Counted from the stretch's first letter, positions 26,896 to 43,464 are shown. The stretch: 64,000 bases of DNA from Thioalkalivibrio halophilus (GCF_001995255.1 NZ_MUZR01000008.1:79939-143938); one strand, 5' to 3'. The notes: generated by a model from the letters alone, not told the origin. Translations and numbers: made by a program.

Positions 26896-28062
26896 TCAGT
26901 CGTCGGGCTCCAGCCACCCCTCGCGCAGGCCATCTTCCAGCACCTGATGGATCGACGGAAAGCCGGCTTCCCAGTCTGCCGCGGCGAGGCTCTCCACGGT
27001 ACAAAAGATCTCCAGCTGTTCCGGTTCCAGCGCCGGCGTGGGGTGATCATGCCCGGCGATGCACAGCACCGGGCCGTCCGGACCGTGGAACCAGGCCCGA
27101 CGGATGCCCGGATGGATGCGGTAACGCACACCCGGCTGCGGGGCCGGGGGCGGGGCGTCCTCGTCCGGGGCAGCGAGCCCGGTGCCTGCCGTGGGACGGG
27201 TCAGGAAGCGGCCGAGGTAGGCGTCCAGATCGGCGTCGTCCGCGGCCAGCAGGGCCCGCAGGGCATCGCGCAGTTCGCGCCGGTCGCCGGCCGGAAGCTC
27301 CCCCGGCCACTGGTCGGCGGGGCGCCCCGGGTCCTCGAAGCGGGCCTGATCCCCGATCACGTTCGCGCGTTCTTCCAGGAACCCGGTGAGCACGTCGAGG
27401 ATGGCCGGGGCGCGGAAGCCGACGGACCAGGTCATGCATTCGCGATCCAGGGATTCACCGTAATGCGGGACGCCCGGCGGCAGGTACAGCATGTCGCCCG
27501 GTTCCAGATCCCAGGAGTCGGTGGGCCGGAAGTCCCGCAGGATCGCCAGCGGCAAATCCTCGAAGCATTCCGGGTTCCCGGGCGGATCCTGGATCTGCCA
27601 GCGGCGGCGGCCCGCCGCCTGAAACAGGAAGACGTCGTACTGATCCACGTGCGGGCCCACCGAGCCGCCGGGCGGGGCGTACGAGATCATCAGGTCGTCG
27701 CGCCGCCAGCGCGGGATGAAATCGAACTGTGCGAGGAATCCGGGGCCATCGGGCCAGAACCGTTCGATATCACTGACCAGCAGGGTCCAGTCGCGTTCCG
27801 GCAGCCGGGCCAGGCGGTCCGGCTCGAACGGGCCGTATTCCACGTCCCAGTCGTTGCGCTCGCGATGGCCGAGGACCAGCCGGCTGCCGGCCTCGGGATC
27901 GGTCGCCAGACCGGCGAGATCGTCGGCTTCGATGGGGTTCTGGAACCCGGGGATCGCGCCGCGGATCAGCAGGGGTTTCTGCTGCCAGTAATCCCGCAGG
28001 AACGCGGCCGGCGTGAGTCCGCCCAGCAGGGTCAGCGGGGTATCCGGATCGGGCGCTGCCAT
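26896..28062 (-). CDS. JmjC/cupin ribosomal oxygenase (YcfD-type, uL16 arginine hydroxylase)
   Basis: A 388-residue 2-oxoglutarate/Fe(II) oxygenase. The iron ligands HxD are His138 and Asp140 (GPHVDQYDVF) and His200 (GVPHYGES). The winged-helix C-terminal half found in YcfD/RoxA follows. In E. coli YcfD hydroxylates Arg81 of ribosomal protein L16. The gene starts 7 bp after the purB stop and is probably expressed with it. Confidence 0.88.
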   Translation of the reverse strand: MAAPDPDTPLTLLGGLTPAAFLRDYWQQKPLLIRGAIPGFQNPIEADDLAGLATDPEAGSRLVLGHRERNDWDVEYGPFEPDRLARLPERDWTLLVSDIERFWPDGPGFLAQFDFIPRWRRDDLMISYAPPGGSVGPHVDQYDVFLFQAAGRRRWQIQDPPGNPECFEDLPLAILRDFRPTDSWDLEPGDMLYLPPGVPHYGESLDRECMTWSVGFRAPAILDVLTGFLEERANVIGDQARFEDPGRPADQWPGELPAGDRRELRDALRALLAADDADLDAYLGRFLTRPTAGTGLAAPDEDAPPPAPQPGVRYRIHPGIRRAWFHGPDGPVLCIAGHDHPTPALEPEQLEIFCTVESLAAADWEAGFPSIHQVLEDGLREGWLEPDD

Positions 28063-28069
28063 GGTCGAC

Positions 28070-30903
<2,834 letters not shown>

Positions 30904-30934
30904 ACCGGCCGTTCGGCGCGGTTCGGTGTTCGCG

Positions 30935-32887
30935 TTATTCGGACTCGGGCAGCATGCGCACGTCGTTGACGATCATCTCCCGCAATTCGTCGAAGGCGAC
31001 CGGCCGGGAATAGCGAAACCCCTGGGCGTAATCGCAGCCGAATTCCCGCAGCAAGTGGATCTGCGCGTCGGTTTCCACTCCTTCGGCCACCAGCTGCATG
31101 TCCAGGCTGCGCGCCATGACCACGATCGCACGCACGATCTTGGCGTCCTCGTGGCTCTTCTCCAGATCCATCACGAAGGAGCGGTCGATCTTGAGGGTGT
31201 CGGCCGGAAGCTGCTTGAGCTGGGTCAGCGATGCATGTCCGGTACCGAAGTCGTCCACTGCCAGTGACATGCCGACTTCGCGCAGGCGCTGGAACACGCG
31301 CGCGGCGGTGTCGGCGTCATCCATGATCACGCTCTCGGTGAGCTCCAGCTCGATGCGGTCGGCGGGGATCCCGTGTTCCTCGGTGATCGCGAAGAATTCC
31401 TCCGCAAGATTGGGCTGGCGCAGCTGGCGCGCGGAGACGTTGATGGCGATATGCGGAAGCGCCTGCGCGGTTCCGGGCAGGGAGGCGAGATCGCGGCAGG
31501 CCTGTTGCAGAACCCATTCTCCGATCTGTTCGATCAGGGTCATGTCTTCCGCGATTTCCATGAACTGACCGGGGGGCAGCATCCCCAGACGCGGGTGGTC
31601 CCAGCGGATCAGGGCCTCGGCACCCACGACACGGCCGGTCGCCAGCTCGATCTTGGGCTGATAGTGCAGCCGCAGCTGGTCATCCTCGATGGCGCCGCCA
31701 AGGTCGGTTTCCAGGCGGAAGTGCCGGAAGGTTCGCGAATTGAGGTCCTGGGTGTAGAAGCGGAAGCCGTTGCGGCCGCGTTCCTTGGCATCGTACATCG
31801 CGGCGTCGGCGTTGCTGAGCAGGGTGTCGGGTTCGTCGCCGTCGTAGGGGAACACTGCGATCCCGGCCGAGCAGGAGGTCAGCACCGGATGGTCGGCCAC
31901 CGTCCGTTCCACCGCCGTGGTCCGCACGATTTCGGTCACCAGACGGACGACGCCCTCCAGCCCCTGGATCCCCTCCACCAGGATGCCGAATTCGTCGCCA
32001 CCCAGCCGCGATAGCGTCGGGCTGGGGCCCTGGCCACCCGTTGATCCGCGGGGGGTCTCCAGGAGGACGGAAAGATCGGTGGCTACCTTGCGGATCAGTT
32101 CGTCCCCCGCGCGATGACCCAGCGCGTCATTCAGCCGCTTGAAATTGTCCAGGTCGAGCAGGATCAGCGCGACATGGCTGGAGCCGTTGGCATGACGCTC
32201 CATGGCCTGGGCGAGACGATCACTGAACAGCATGCGGTTGGGCAGGTTGGTCAGCGAGTCGTGCGACATGTGATGCAGGAGCTCGCGCGATTGCCGTTCG
32301 GTGATGCGTTGCAGGGCCTGCTGGCGCCGTTCCATCAGGTGGTAGAGATCGGCCGATTCGAGCGCGTAGGCCGCGTTGAACAGCACCAGGGTCAGGGCGG
32401 ACATGACCAGTTCGTGACGCGGGGCTTCGTCCTGGCCCGGCCGGGCGGCGAACATCCCGCGCACCCGGGTACGGGTGGATATGACGTGCAGCAGCACCAT
32501 CCCGCCATCTTCGCCGGCGGGCAGGAACACCGGGTGGTTTTCGTGCAGGGCCCAGGAGAAGGTCCCCTGCTGGATCAGCTGTTCCACACGGTCGGGCAGG
32601 TCACCGTGGGTATCGTCTTCCGCGTCGTGCTGGGCCAGATTGAACGAGGCGTCGCCGTCGAGCAGATAGATGGCCGACTCCGGAAGCGCCAGCAGGCGGC
32701 GCACGGCTTCGAGGGTGTTGCGCACGATCACTTCGGGGCGGCGGTTGCCCTCGGTATCGCCAAAGATTGCCGTCGTCGAGGACAGCACGTCCATCACGTA
32801 GGCGTTGCCCTCGAGGCTCTGCTCCAGGTAGCGAATTCGCTCCTGCAGCTGCTCGAATTCTTCCGGCGTCCGGTACGAAGGGCTCAT
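30935..32887 (-). CDS. GGDEF-EAL c-di-GMP enzyme with N-terminal GAF-like domain
   Basis: A 650-residue soluble protein. A coiled stretch and GAF-like domain span about 1-190, then GGDEF (296-300, canonical) and EAL (E424-A-L, with DDFGTGHASLTQLK and KIDRSFV intact). No RxxD I-site precedes the GGDEF loop. Both active sites look intact, so net activity could be synthesis or hydrolysis; the intact EAL residues favour a phosphodiesterase. It begins 7 bp after the HDOD gene in a signalling run. Confidence 0.9.
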   Translation of the reverse strand: MSPSYRTPEEFEQLQERIRYLEQSLEGNAYVMDVLSSTTAIFGDTEGNRRPEVIVRNTLEAVRRLLALPESAIYLLDGDASFNLAQHDAEDDTHGDLPDRVEQLIQQGTFSWALHENHPVFLPAGEDGGMVLLHVISTRTRVRGMFAARPGQDEAPRHELVMSALTLVLFNAAYALESADLYHLMERRQQALQRITERQSRELLHHMSHDSLTNLPNRMLFSDRLAQAMERHANGSSHVALILLDLDNFKRLNDALGHRAGDELIRKVATDLSVLLETPRGSTGGQGPSPTLSRLGGDEFGILVEGIQGLEGVVRLVTEIVRTTAVERTVADHPVLTSCSAGIAVFPYDGDEPDTLLSNADAAMYDAKERGRNGFRFYTQDLNSRTFRHFRLETDLGGAIEDDQLRLHYQPKIELATGRVVGAEALIRWDHPRLGMLPPGQFMEIAEDMTLIEQIGEWVLQQACRDLASLPGTAQALPHIAINVSARQLRQPNLAEEFFAITEEHGIPADRIELELTESVIMDDADTAARVFQRLREVGMSLAVDDFGTGHASLTQLKQLPADTLKIDRSFVMDLEKSHEDAKIVRAIVVMARSLDMQLVAEGVETDAQIHLLREFGCDYAQGFRYSRPVAFDELREMIVNDVRMLPESE

Positions 32888-32894
32888 GGCGGGG

Positions 32895-33740
32895 TCAGTC
32901 CAGGAGGATTCGGGCCAGCTGATCGAGCTGTTCGCGTGCCGTATCGGCGATATCTTCACAGGCGGCGGTCTCCAGTCCTATCCGTTCGAAAGCCTCGGCC
33001 CGGACCGGCGGCACCATGCGCTCCCCGGAGGAACCCAGGCGCAGGGCGTTGGCCAGCGAATCGGCGACGTGCACGATGCCGGCCTCGACCGGGAAGGCGG
33101 GCGCGGCCAGCGGGTCGTGGTGATAGCGGGTGGCTTCCACGTGAGCGGGCGTCATGCCCCATTGCTCCAGCAGGCCGCTGCCGATGGTCGTATGGTCGAA
33201 TCCGAGAAAACGCTGTTCCGTGACGAACAGCAGCTCACCGTCGCGTTCGCGCAGGTTGATCAGGTCCTCGGTATCGCGGCCGAGGCGCAGGAACAGAATC
33301 AGACGGCCGATGTCGTGCAGCAGCCCGAACAGGTACAGCCGGTCAACGTTGGCTTCGCGACGGAAACGGGCGATCCCGCGGGCGATGATCGCGGTCGCCA
33401 GACTGTGTCGCCAGAACGAACTCATGTCCACGCCGATCACCGGCAGGCCGCGGAAATGTTCGATCACCACGGTGGACAGTACGATCTGCCGGATCTGCTG
33501 CAGGCCGATGATGGCCACTGCCCGATGCAGGGTCTCGATCTCCTGCGGGAACCCGTACAACGACGAATTGGCCAGGCGCAGGGTCTTGGCTGCGACTGTG
33601 GGGTCCAGTTCGATCGCCTCGGTGATGTCGGCGACGCTCGCGGTTGGATCGTTGATGCGTTCGACGATGGCATTGAACGCACCGGAGAAGCTGCACAGCG
33701 CGTCATCCGCCTGCAGGAAATCTTCCAACCGCATAGTCAT
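32895..33740 (-). CDS. HDOD domain protein
   Basis: A 281-residue protein made essentially of one HDOD domain (a catalytically silent HD relative); the hallmark LRLANSSLYG is near residue 53, and HDIGR is near residue 148. HDOD proteins act in bacterial signalling, often beside c-di-GMP genes. Its ATG overlaps the stop of the small upstream gene as ATGA. Confidence 0.88.
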   Translation of the reverse strand: MTMRLEDFLQADDALCSFSGAFNAIVERINDPTASVADITEAIELDPTVAAKTLRLANSSLYGFPQEIETLHRAVAIIGLQQIRQIVLSTVVIEHFRGLPVIGVDMSSFWRHSLATAIIARGIARFRREANVDRLYLFGLLHDIGRLILFLRLGRDTEDLINLRERDGELLFVTEQRFLGFDHTTIGSGLLEQWGMTPAHVEATRYHHDPLAAPAFPVEAGIVHVADSLANALRLGSSGERMVPPVRAEAFERIGLETAACEDIADTAREQLDQLARILLD

Positions 33741-34138
33741 CGCGAGCCCGCACCCCTGGACTGCCGAAGTTCGTCGATCATCGCACGTCGCGCGATGCGG
33801 TAGATCCCGTCCATCGGAAAGCGCTCGATGTCGCAGTGCTGGAAGCGTTCCGCCAGCGCTTCGTCCGCGGTGGCGCCAAGGCGCGCCTCGGCGGCATCCG
33901 GATCCTCTTCGCCGGCGGTCGGCTGCGTACCCTCGGCCGCATCCGGGACGGGTTCGGTCGCGGGCGGGTCCCCGTCCTGGATCCGCACCTCGCTGACGCC
34001 CCAGGCCCGCAGGACCCGCAGATGCTTGTCCTGCAGGGTCATGCCCGCGGGGATCAGCAGGCGACCGGAACGGTCATGCACCGGGGCGGCCAGCGTCATC
34101 CCGGCACGCAGTTCCGCAGTGGGGGCGATTCGCGACAT
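33737..34138 (-). CDS. small protein resembling the N-terminal module of HD-GYP regulators
   Basis: A 133-residue protein. Residues 8-55 (LRAGMTLAAPVHDRSGRLLIPAGMTLQDKHLRVLRAWGVSEVRI) match the beta-rich module that precedes HD-GYP or HDOD domains in other proteins. An acidic linker and a short helical tail follow. It overlaps the HDOD gene by 4 bp, so the module seems to be encoded separately from its usual partner. The function is unknown; a regulatory partner of the HDOD protein is inferred. Confidence 0.75.
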   Translation of the reverse strand: MSRIAPTAELRAGMTLAAPVHDRSGRLLIPAGMTLQDKHLRVLRAWGVSEVRIQDGDPPATEPVPDAAEGTQPTAGEEDPDAAEARLGATADEALAERFQHCDIERFPMDGIYRIARRAMIDELRQSRGAGSR

Positions 34139-34146
34139 GATGCGAT

Positions 34147-36900
<2,754 letters not shown>

Positions 36901-36917
36901 GATGCGTCCATCCGAAG

Positions 36918-37547
36918 TCAGGTGTTGAGACGTTGAAGAATGTGGCCGGCCTCGTTCATCAGGCGCTTGCGCCCGAACAGGAGCTTCCAGCGCGAGCCGC
37001 CGGCCTGGCGCCACAGCACGGCGCCGCGAATGCCGGCCAGCAGCAGCGCGCGAATACGGGCCGCGGTATCCGGGTTGGAGAGATTGTTCTGTTCGCCCTG
37101 GACGATGATGCGCGGGCCGAGCTCGGAGATGGTCTCCTTGTAGATCTCGCCCAGCCGCGAGATCACGCTCTCGTGGGCCAGGGTGAAGTAGTCCACCTGC
37201 CGCTGGGCGCCCTGCAGGCCGTCGGCCAGCTGCTGCATCATGTCGCCGCGCTTCTGCAGCTTGCGTTCGAGGAAGATCAGCCCCACCGCGTAGCGGGTGA
37301 TCTCCATGTCCGGCGGCTTGCCACCGCTTTCCAGCTGGGTGCGCACGCGTTCCAGCCCGGTACGCAGGCTGACTTCGCCGCGATAGATCTCCTCGGGCGT
37401 GGTCGAGTCGAAGGCGAACAGGCTTCCGATCAGGACCTCCAGCTCGTATTCGTCGCAGGAGCCTCGCCAGGCCAGGTCCTTGACCAGGCTCGCGGCCTGA
37501 AAGATGGCCGCCAGTGCCAGGGTGCGGTTGTGGTCGCTGCGCTCCAA
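36918..37547 (-). CDS. hflD: HflD-family protein
   Basis: A 209-residue protein matching HflD (YcfC), a peripheral membrane protein that interacts with lambda CII in E. coli. The opening [18 protein letters not shown] and [14 protein letters not shown] are conserved. The start codon is TTG. The order nudJ-mnmA-hflD is the same as in E. coli, where purB follows; here acnA follows and purB is about 8 kb away. Confidence 0.93.
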   Translation of the reverse strand: MERSDHNRTLALAAIFQAASLVKDLAWRGSCDEYELEVLIGSLFAFDSTTPEEIYRGEVSLRTGLERVRTQLESGGKPPDMEITRYAVGLIFLERKLQKRGDMMQQLADGLQGAQRQVDYFTLAHESVISRLGEIYKETISELGPRIIVQGEQNNLSNPDTAARIRALLLAGIRGAVLWRQAGGSRWKLLFGRKRLMNEAGHILQRLNT

Positions 37548-37608
37548 GCCGTGTCCGTCCGGGTCTGGGTATCAGGGGAGGCACTATACCGGAAACCGCC
37601 CTCCGGAC

Positions 37609-38739
37609 TCATGCCCCGGCGGCAACCGGGGTGTCCGCGGACAGGGTGTGGCGTGTGGCGATCACGCCGCCCCCCAGGCAGGTGCCGTCGCGATAGAACA
37701 CGATGGACTGGCCGGGCGTGGCCGCACGCTGCGGCTGTTCGAAGACCACGCGCGCGCGTCCGTCCGCCTCCGGATAGACTCGACAGTCCTGCAGCGGCTG
37801 GCGATGACGCAGACGCGCCTGCAGGGTTTCCCCGTCGGCCGGAAAGCGGTGGATCCAGTGCACGGGTTCGGTCGTCAGCTCCGGGCTCATCAGCAGCGGA
37901 TGGGCCGAATTCTGCGCCACGATCAGTCGGTTGCCCGCGAGGTCCTTGTCGACCACGTACCAGGGGGCATCGGCCGCGCCTTCGACCCCGCCGATGCCCA
38001 GTCCCTGACGCTGCCCCAGGGTGTAGAACATCAGGCCGTGATGGCGGGCGACCACGCGACCGTCCGGGGTGCAGATGTCGCCCTCGCTGCCCTCGAGATA
38101 ACGGGCGAGGAATTCGCGGAACGGGCGTTCGCCGATGAAACAGATGCCGGTGGAATCCTTGCGCGCGTGATTGGGCAGACCGTGCTCGTATGCCAGTTCG
38201 CGCACCCGTTCCTTGGGCAGGTCCCCCAGCGGGAAACGGGCCGGGCGCAGCTGTGCCTGATCCAGGGCGTGCAGGAAATAGGTCTGATCCTTGTTGGCGT
38301 CCTCGGCGAGTCGCAGTTCGCTGTGGTCGGGGCCGTGCCAGGCGCGGGCATAGTGGCCGGTGGCGATGGCGTCGGCGCCCAGTGCCTGGGCCTGCTCGAG
38401 AAAGGCGCGGAACTTGATCTCGCGGTTGCACAGGATGTCCGGGTTGGGGGTGCGGCCGGCGCGGTACTCGTGGAGAAAGTGGGCGAAGACCCGCTGGCGG
38501 TAATCCTCGGCGAAGTTCGCCTTGTGCAACGGGATCTCGAGGGTGGCCGCGACCTCGCGGGCCATCGCGTAGTCGTCTTCCGCGGCACAGTGGCCGTCCG
38601 CGTCATCGTCTTCCCAGTTCTTCATGAACAGGCCTTCGACGCGGTGTCCCGTCTGCAGGAGGCGCAGGGCGGCGACCGCCGAATCCACGCCGCCGGAGAG
38701 CCCGACGATGATGCGTTCACTGGTGGCCATGCGGCTCAT
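37609..38739 (-). CDS. mnmA: tRNA-specific 2-thiouridylase MnmA
   Basis: A 376-residue ATP-PPase that makes s2U34 in tRNA for Lys, Glu and Gln. The pyrophosphatase loop SGGVDS is at residues 15-20, and the two catalytic cysteines are Cys104 (DILCNREIKF) and Cys200 (STGICFIGERPF). Its start overlaps the Nudix stop as ATGA. Sulfur reaches it through the Tus relay, of which the DsrE family is a relative. Confidence 0.97.
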   Translation of the reverse strand: MSRMATSERIIVGLSGGVDSAVAALRLLQTGHRVEGLFMKNWEDDDADGHCAAEDDYAMAREVAATLEIPLHKANFAEDYRQRVFAHFLHEYRAGRTPNPDILCNREIKFRAFLEQAQALGADAIATGHYARAWHGPDHSELRLAEDANKDQTYFLHALDQAQLRPARFPLGDLPKERVRELAYEHGLPNHARKDSTGICFIGERPFREFLARYLEGSEGDICTPDGRVVARHHGLMFYTLGQRQGLGIGGVEGAADAPWYVVDKDLAGNRLIVAQNSAHPLLMSPELTTEPVHWIHRFPADGETLQARLRHRQPLQDCRVYPEADGRARVVFEQPQRAATPGQSIVFYRDGTCLGGGVIATRHTLSADTPVAAGA

Positions 38740-39218
38740 TCCTCGGGGCGTGCGGGGGCGGGCCGCACGTTGTCGACGAGTTCGCCGGCAGATTCCAGCG
38801 GCAGGCGCAGACCCGATTCCCAGCGTCGCAGGCTGCGGGCCACCAGCGGGCTGCGCAGGCGATGACCGTTCAGCGCGGTGGCGGCATCCAGCCAGTGGGT
38901 GGCAAGGATTGCGGGGTCGCGGCGGATCGGCTGCGCCGGTGTCGACACCGTGCCGGTGAAGGCCACGCGCAGGATGACCGCGCCGTCGGCCAGACGCAGC
39001 AGGTCGCAGCCCAGCGAGTGCTGCGGGGCGAATTCGAGGGCCGTCTCTTCGCGGACCTCGCGCCGCACTGCGGCGATCAGGTCCTCGTCCGGGTCCAGGT
39101 GGCCCGCGGGCTGATTGAGAACGCGCAGGCCCGCATCCTCTTCCTCGACAAACAGGAAGCGGCCTCGATCCTCGATGACCGCAGCGACGGTGATATGGCA
39201 GCGCAGGCGTTCATTCAT
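38736..39218 (-). CDS. nudJ: NudJ-type Nudix hydrolase
   Basis: A 160-residue Nudix protein. The Nudix box GHLDPDEDLIAAVRREVREETALEF contains the full GX5EX7REUXEEXGU pattern apart from the last Gly. E. coli NudJ hydrolyses thiamin pyrophosphate and nucleotide di- and triphosphates. ATG 39218 starts at MNERLRCHITVAA, the expected N-terminus. It is the first gene of the nudJ-mnmA-hflD run and is divergent from icd. Confidence 0.88.
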   Translation of the reverse strand: MNERLRCHITVAAVIEDRGRFLFVEEEDAGLRVLNQPAGHLDPDEDLIAAVRREVREETALEFAPQHSLGCDLLRLADGAVILRVAFTGTVSTPAQPIRRDPAILATHWLDAATALNGHRLRSPLVARSLRRWESGLRLPLESAGELVDNVRPAPARPEE

Positions 39219-39265
39219 GGCGCAATGATACCCGCCGCCCGGCGGCGAAGGCCACGGAGGCCATG

Positions 39266-39271
39266 TATAAT
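39266..39271 (+). promoter_or_regulatory. -10 box for icd
   Basis: TATAAT lies 47 bases before the icd ATG in the nudJ/icd gap. No clear -35 hexamer is seen. Confidence 0.45.
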
Positions 39272-39318
39272 CGCCGGCATCCAAATCCCAATGACACGGC
39301 GCTGCAAAAGGAGTCTTC

Positions 39319-40581
<1,263 letters not shown>

Positions 40582-40616
40582 ACGACCCGGGCGCAGGCAG
40601 CCAGTGGAGATACAGC

Positions 40617-40700
40617 CTGTGGGAGGCCAGCCCCCTGGCCGATCGGCCATGCCTGATCGCGCAGAGGGCTGCGCTCCCACCACAGGCGGGCTGGCCTCCC
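40617..40700. repeat. REP-like intergenic palindrome
   Basis: CTGTGGGAGGCCAGCC at the left end is mirrored by GGCTGGCCTCCC (40689-40700); GGGAGGCCAGCC at 40621-40632 matches it exactly. Inner pairs (CTGTGGGAG with CTCCCACCACAG) add a second symmetry. The pattern matches REP elements seen between genes in many gammaproteobacteria. It lies in the 229-bp icd/clpS gap. Confidence 0.65.
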
Positions 40701-40810
40701 GCGCCATGCGGACACTTGGCAAGCGCCGGGAACCGTTCGATGATGTCAGGACTCTACAGAAATGAACACGCGGTGCCCGAGGGCGCCACGAGTGCGAGCT
40801 GGACCGAAAG

Positions 40811-41137
40811 ATGAGTGACGATAAGCCCCGCCAACCCGATCACGACGATTCCGTTGCGGTCGATGAATCGAGGCCGGAACTCAAGCCGCCACGGCAGTAC
40901 AAGGTCGTGTTGAACAACGACGACTACACGCCGATGGAATTCGTGGTGGAGGTCCTGGAGACCTTCTTCGGCATGGATCGCGAGAAGGCCACCCGGGTGA
41001 TGCTGCAGGTGCATACCCGGGGCAAGGGCGTGTGCGGCATCTACACTCGAGATGTCGCCGAGACCAAGGTGGCCCAGGTGAATGAATACGCCCGGAGCCA
41101 TCAGCACCCACTGCTATGCTCGATGGAGGAGGCCTGA
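40811..41137 (+). CDS. clpS: ATP-dependent Clp protease adaptor ClpS
   Basis: A 108-residue N-degron adaptor. The core [19 protein letters not shown] binds ClpA, and the substrate pocket residues D-D and the His of [20 protein letters not shown] are present. It delivers N-end-rule substrates to ClpAP. It ends 5 bp before the clpA start, in the usual order. Confidence 0.97.
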   Translation: MSDDKPRQPDHDDSVAVDESRPELKPPRQYKVVLNNDDYTPMEFVVEVLETFFGMDREKATRVMLQVHTRGKGVCGIYTRDVAETKVAQVNEYARSHQHPLLCSMEEA

Positions 41138-41142
41138 CCCCC

Positions 41143-43419
41143 ATGCTCGACAAGGAACTCGAATTCAGTCTGAACCTGGTCTTCAAGGAGGCCCGCGAGA
41201 AACGCCACGAGTTCGTGACCGTGGAGCACTTGCTGATGGCCCTGGCCCAGAACCCCAGTGCAGCCACCGTACTGCGTGCCTGCGGTGCGGATCTTGACCG
41301 GATCCGCGACGAACTGGAGGCCTACATCGACGAAAACACCCCGCGGATCCCGCCGAACGACACGCGCGAGACCCAGCCGACCCTCGGTTTTCAGCGGGTC
41401 CTGCAGCGCGCGGTGTTCCACGTGCAGTCCAGTGGTCGCAAGGAGGTCTCCGGGGCCAACGTCCTGGTGGCGCTGTTCGGCGAGCAGGACAGTCAGGCGC
41501 TGTACGTGCTGGGCCAGCAGAACATCTCGCGTCTGGACGTGGTCAACTTCATTTCCCACGGTATCTCGAAGGTCGGCGAGGACGAGCTCGGCCAGATTCA
41601 CCAGGAGCAGGCGGAGGAATCCTCCGAGCAGCAGGGCGAGACGGTGACCGAAGAAAAGACCAACGCGCTGCAGCTGTACGCGACCAACCTCAACGAGAAG
41701 GCGCGCAATGACGAGATCGACCCGCTGATCGGGCGGGACCACGAGATCGAGCGCACCATCCAGATCCTCTGCCGGCGGCGCAAGAACAACCCGCTGCTGG
41801 TGGGCGAGGCCGGGGTCGGCAAGACCGCGATCGCCGAGGGGCTGGCGCGGCGTGTGGTCGATGGCCAGGTGCCGGAAGCGATCGAGGAAGCCACGGTCTA
41901 TGCCCTGGACCTGGGCGCGCTGGTGGCCGGAACCAAGTATCGCGGCGACTTCGAAAAACGCCTGAAAGGGGTGCTCGCCCAGCTCAAGAAGGAACCCGCC
42001 GCGGTCCTGTTCATCGACGAGATCCATACCATCATCGGGGCCGGTGCCGCGTCCGGCGGGGTAATGGATGCCTCGAACCTGATCAAGCCGATGCTGGCCT
42101 CCGGTGAGCTCAAGTGCATCGGTTCGACCACCTATCAGGAGTATCGCGGGATCTTCGAAAAGGACCGCGCACTGGCGCGGCGTTTCCAGAAGATCGAGGT
42201 ACCCGAGCCCACGGTGGATGAAACCTATCAGATCCTGCGAGGGCTCAAGTCGCGTTTCGAGTCGCACCACAACGTGCGCTTTACCAAGCCGGCGCTGCAG
42301 GCTGCGGCGGAGCTGTCGGACCGCTACATCACCGATCGCTTCCTGCCGGACAAGGCGATCGACCTGATCGACGAGGCCGGTGCCAGTCGCCAGCTGCTGC
42401 CGGTGAGCCAGCGCAAGAAGACCATCGGCGTGCAGGACATCGAGAACATCGTGGCCAAGATCGCGCGCATCCCGCCGAAATCGGTGTCCAGCACCGACAA
42501 GGAGACCCTGCGCAACCTGGAACGCAACCTGAAGATGACGGTGTTCGGTCAGGACGAGGCGATCGGCACCCTGAGCACGGCCATCAAGATGTCGCGTTCC
42601 GGCCTGGGTGATCAGGACAAGCCGATCGGTTCCTTCCTGTTCGCCGGTCCGACCGGTGTCGGCAAGACCGAGGTCACGCGTCAGCTGGCCCAGCAGATGG
42701 GCATCCATCTGGCACGCTTCGACATGTCCGAATACATGGAGCGCCACACGGTCTCGCGCCTGATCGGTGCCCCGCCGGGTTATGTCGGCTACGACGAGGG
42801 CGGCCTGCTTACGGACGCGATCCTCAAGCATCCGCATTCGGTGCTGTTGCTGGACGAGATCGAAAAGGCGCACCCGGACGTGTTCAACGTGCTGCTGCAG
42901 GTGATGGACCACGGCACGCTGACCGACGCCAACGGGCGGGAAGTGGATTTCCGCAACGTGATCCTGGTGATGACCACCAACGCCGGTGCCGAAGCGGCTT
43001 CGCGGCCGTCGGTGGGCTTCACGCGCAAGGATCACTCCACCGACGCGATGGAGGCCATCAAGCGGACGTTCACCCCGGAATTCCGCAACCGTCTGGATGC
43101 CACCATCCAGTTCGGCCCGCTGGACGAGGCGACCATCCTGAACGTGGTCGACAAGTTCCTCACCCAGCTCCAGGCCCAGCTGGACGAGAAGAAGGTGACC
43201 CTGACGGTGGAATCCGAGGCGCGCGCCTGGCTGGCCGAGCACGGCTACGACGCGCAGATGGGTGCGCGGCCGATGGGGCGGACCATCCAGGAGCACATCA
43301 AGAAGCCGCTGGCGGACGAACTCCTGTTCGGCAAGCTGGCGCAGGGTGGCGAAGTGACCGTGCGCCTGGGCGAGGACGGTCTCGAGCTGGATATCCACGA
43401 ACCCGCCGTCTCTTCCTGA
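41143..43419 (+). CDS. clpA: ATP-dependent Clp protease ATPase subunit ClpA
   Basis: A 758-residue double AAA+ unfoldase. The N-terminal ClpS-binding repeat begins MLDKELEFSLNLVFKEAR. Walker A motifs GEAGVGKT (near residue 220) and GPTGVGKT (near residue 502) are intact, and the first ring's FIDEIHT and second ring's LLLDEIEKAH Walker B motifs follow. The ATG is preceded by GGAGGAGG. It ends before two tandem hairpins. Confidence 0.97.
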   Translation: MLDKELEFSLNLVFKEAREKRHEFVTVEHLLMALAQNPSAATVLRACGADLDRIRDELEAYIDENTPRIPPNDTRETQPTLGFQRVLQRAVFHVQSSGRKEVSGANVLVALFGEQDSQALYVLGQQNISRLDVVNFISHGISKVGEDELGQIHQEQAEESSEQQGETVTEEKTNALQLYATNLNEKARNDEIDPLIGRDHEIERTIQILCRRRKNNPLLVGEAGVGKTAIAEGLARRVVDGQVPEAIEEATVYALDLGALVAGTKYRGDFEKRLKGVLAQLKKEPAAVLFIDEIHTIIGAGAASGGVMDASNLIKPMLASGELKCIGSTTYQEYRGIFEKDRALARRFQKIEVPEPTVDETYQILRGLKSRFESHHNVRFTKPALQAAAELSDRYITDRFLPDKAIDLIDEAGASRQLLPVSQRKKTIGVQDIENIVAKIARIPPKSVSSTDKETLRNLERNLKMTVFGQDEAIGTLSTAIKMSRSGLGDQDKPIGSFLFAGPTGVGKTEVTRQLAQQMGIHLARFDMSEYMERHTVSRLIGAPPGYVGYDEGGLLTDAILKHPHSVLLLDEIEKAHPDVFNVLLQVMDHGTLTDANGREVDFRNVILVMTTNAGAEAASRPSVGFTRKDHSTDAMEAIKRTFTPEFRNRLDATIQFGPLDEATILNVVDKFLTQLQAQLDEKKVTLTVESEARAWLAEHGYDAQMGARPMGRTIQEHIKKPLADELLFGKLAQGGEVTVRLGEDGLELDIHEPAVSS

Positions 43420-43432
43420 TCCGACCACGAAC

Positions 43433-43458
43433 GGGACACCACGAGCCTGTGGTGTCCC
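43433..43458. terminator. first hairpin after clpA
   Basis: A perfect 10-bp stem GGGACACCAC / GTGGTGTCCC with a 6-base loop lies 14 bases after the clpA stop. It is followed by a second hairpin with T-runs. Confidence 0.5.
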
Positions 43459-43464
43459 TCACGA

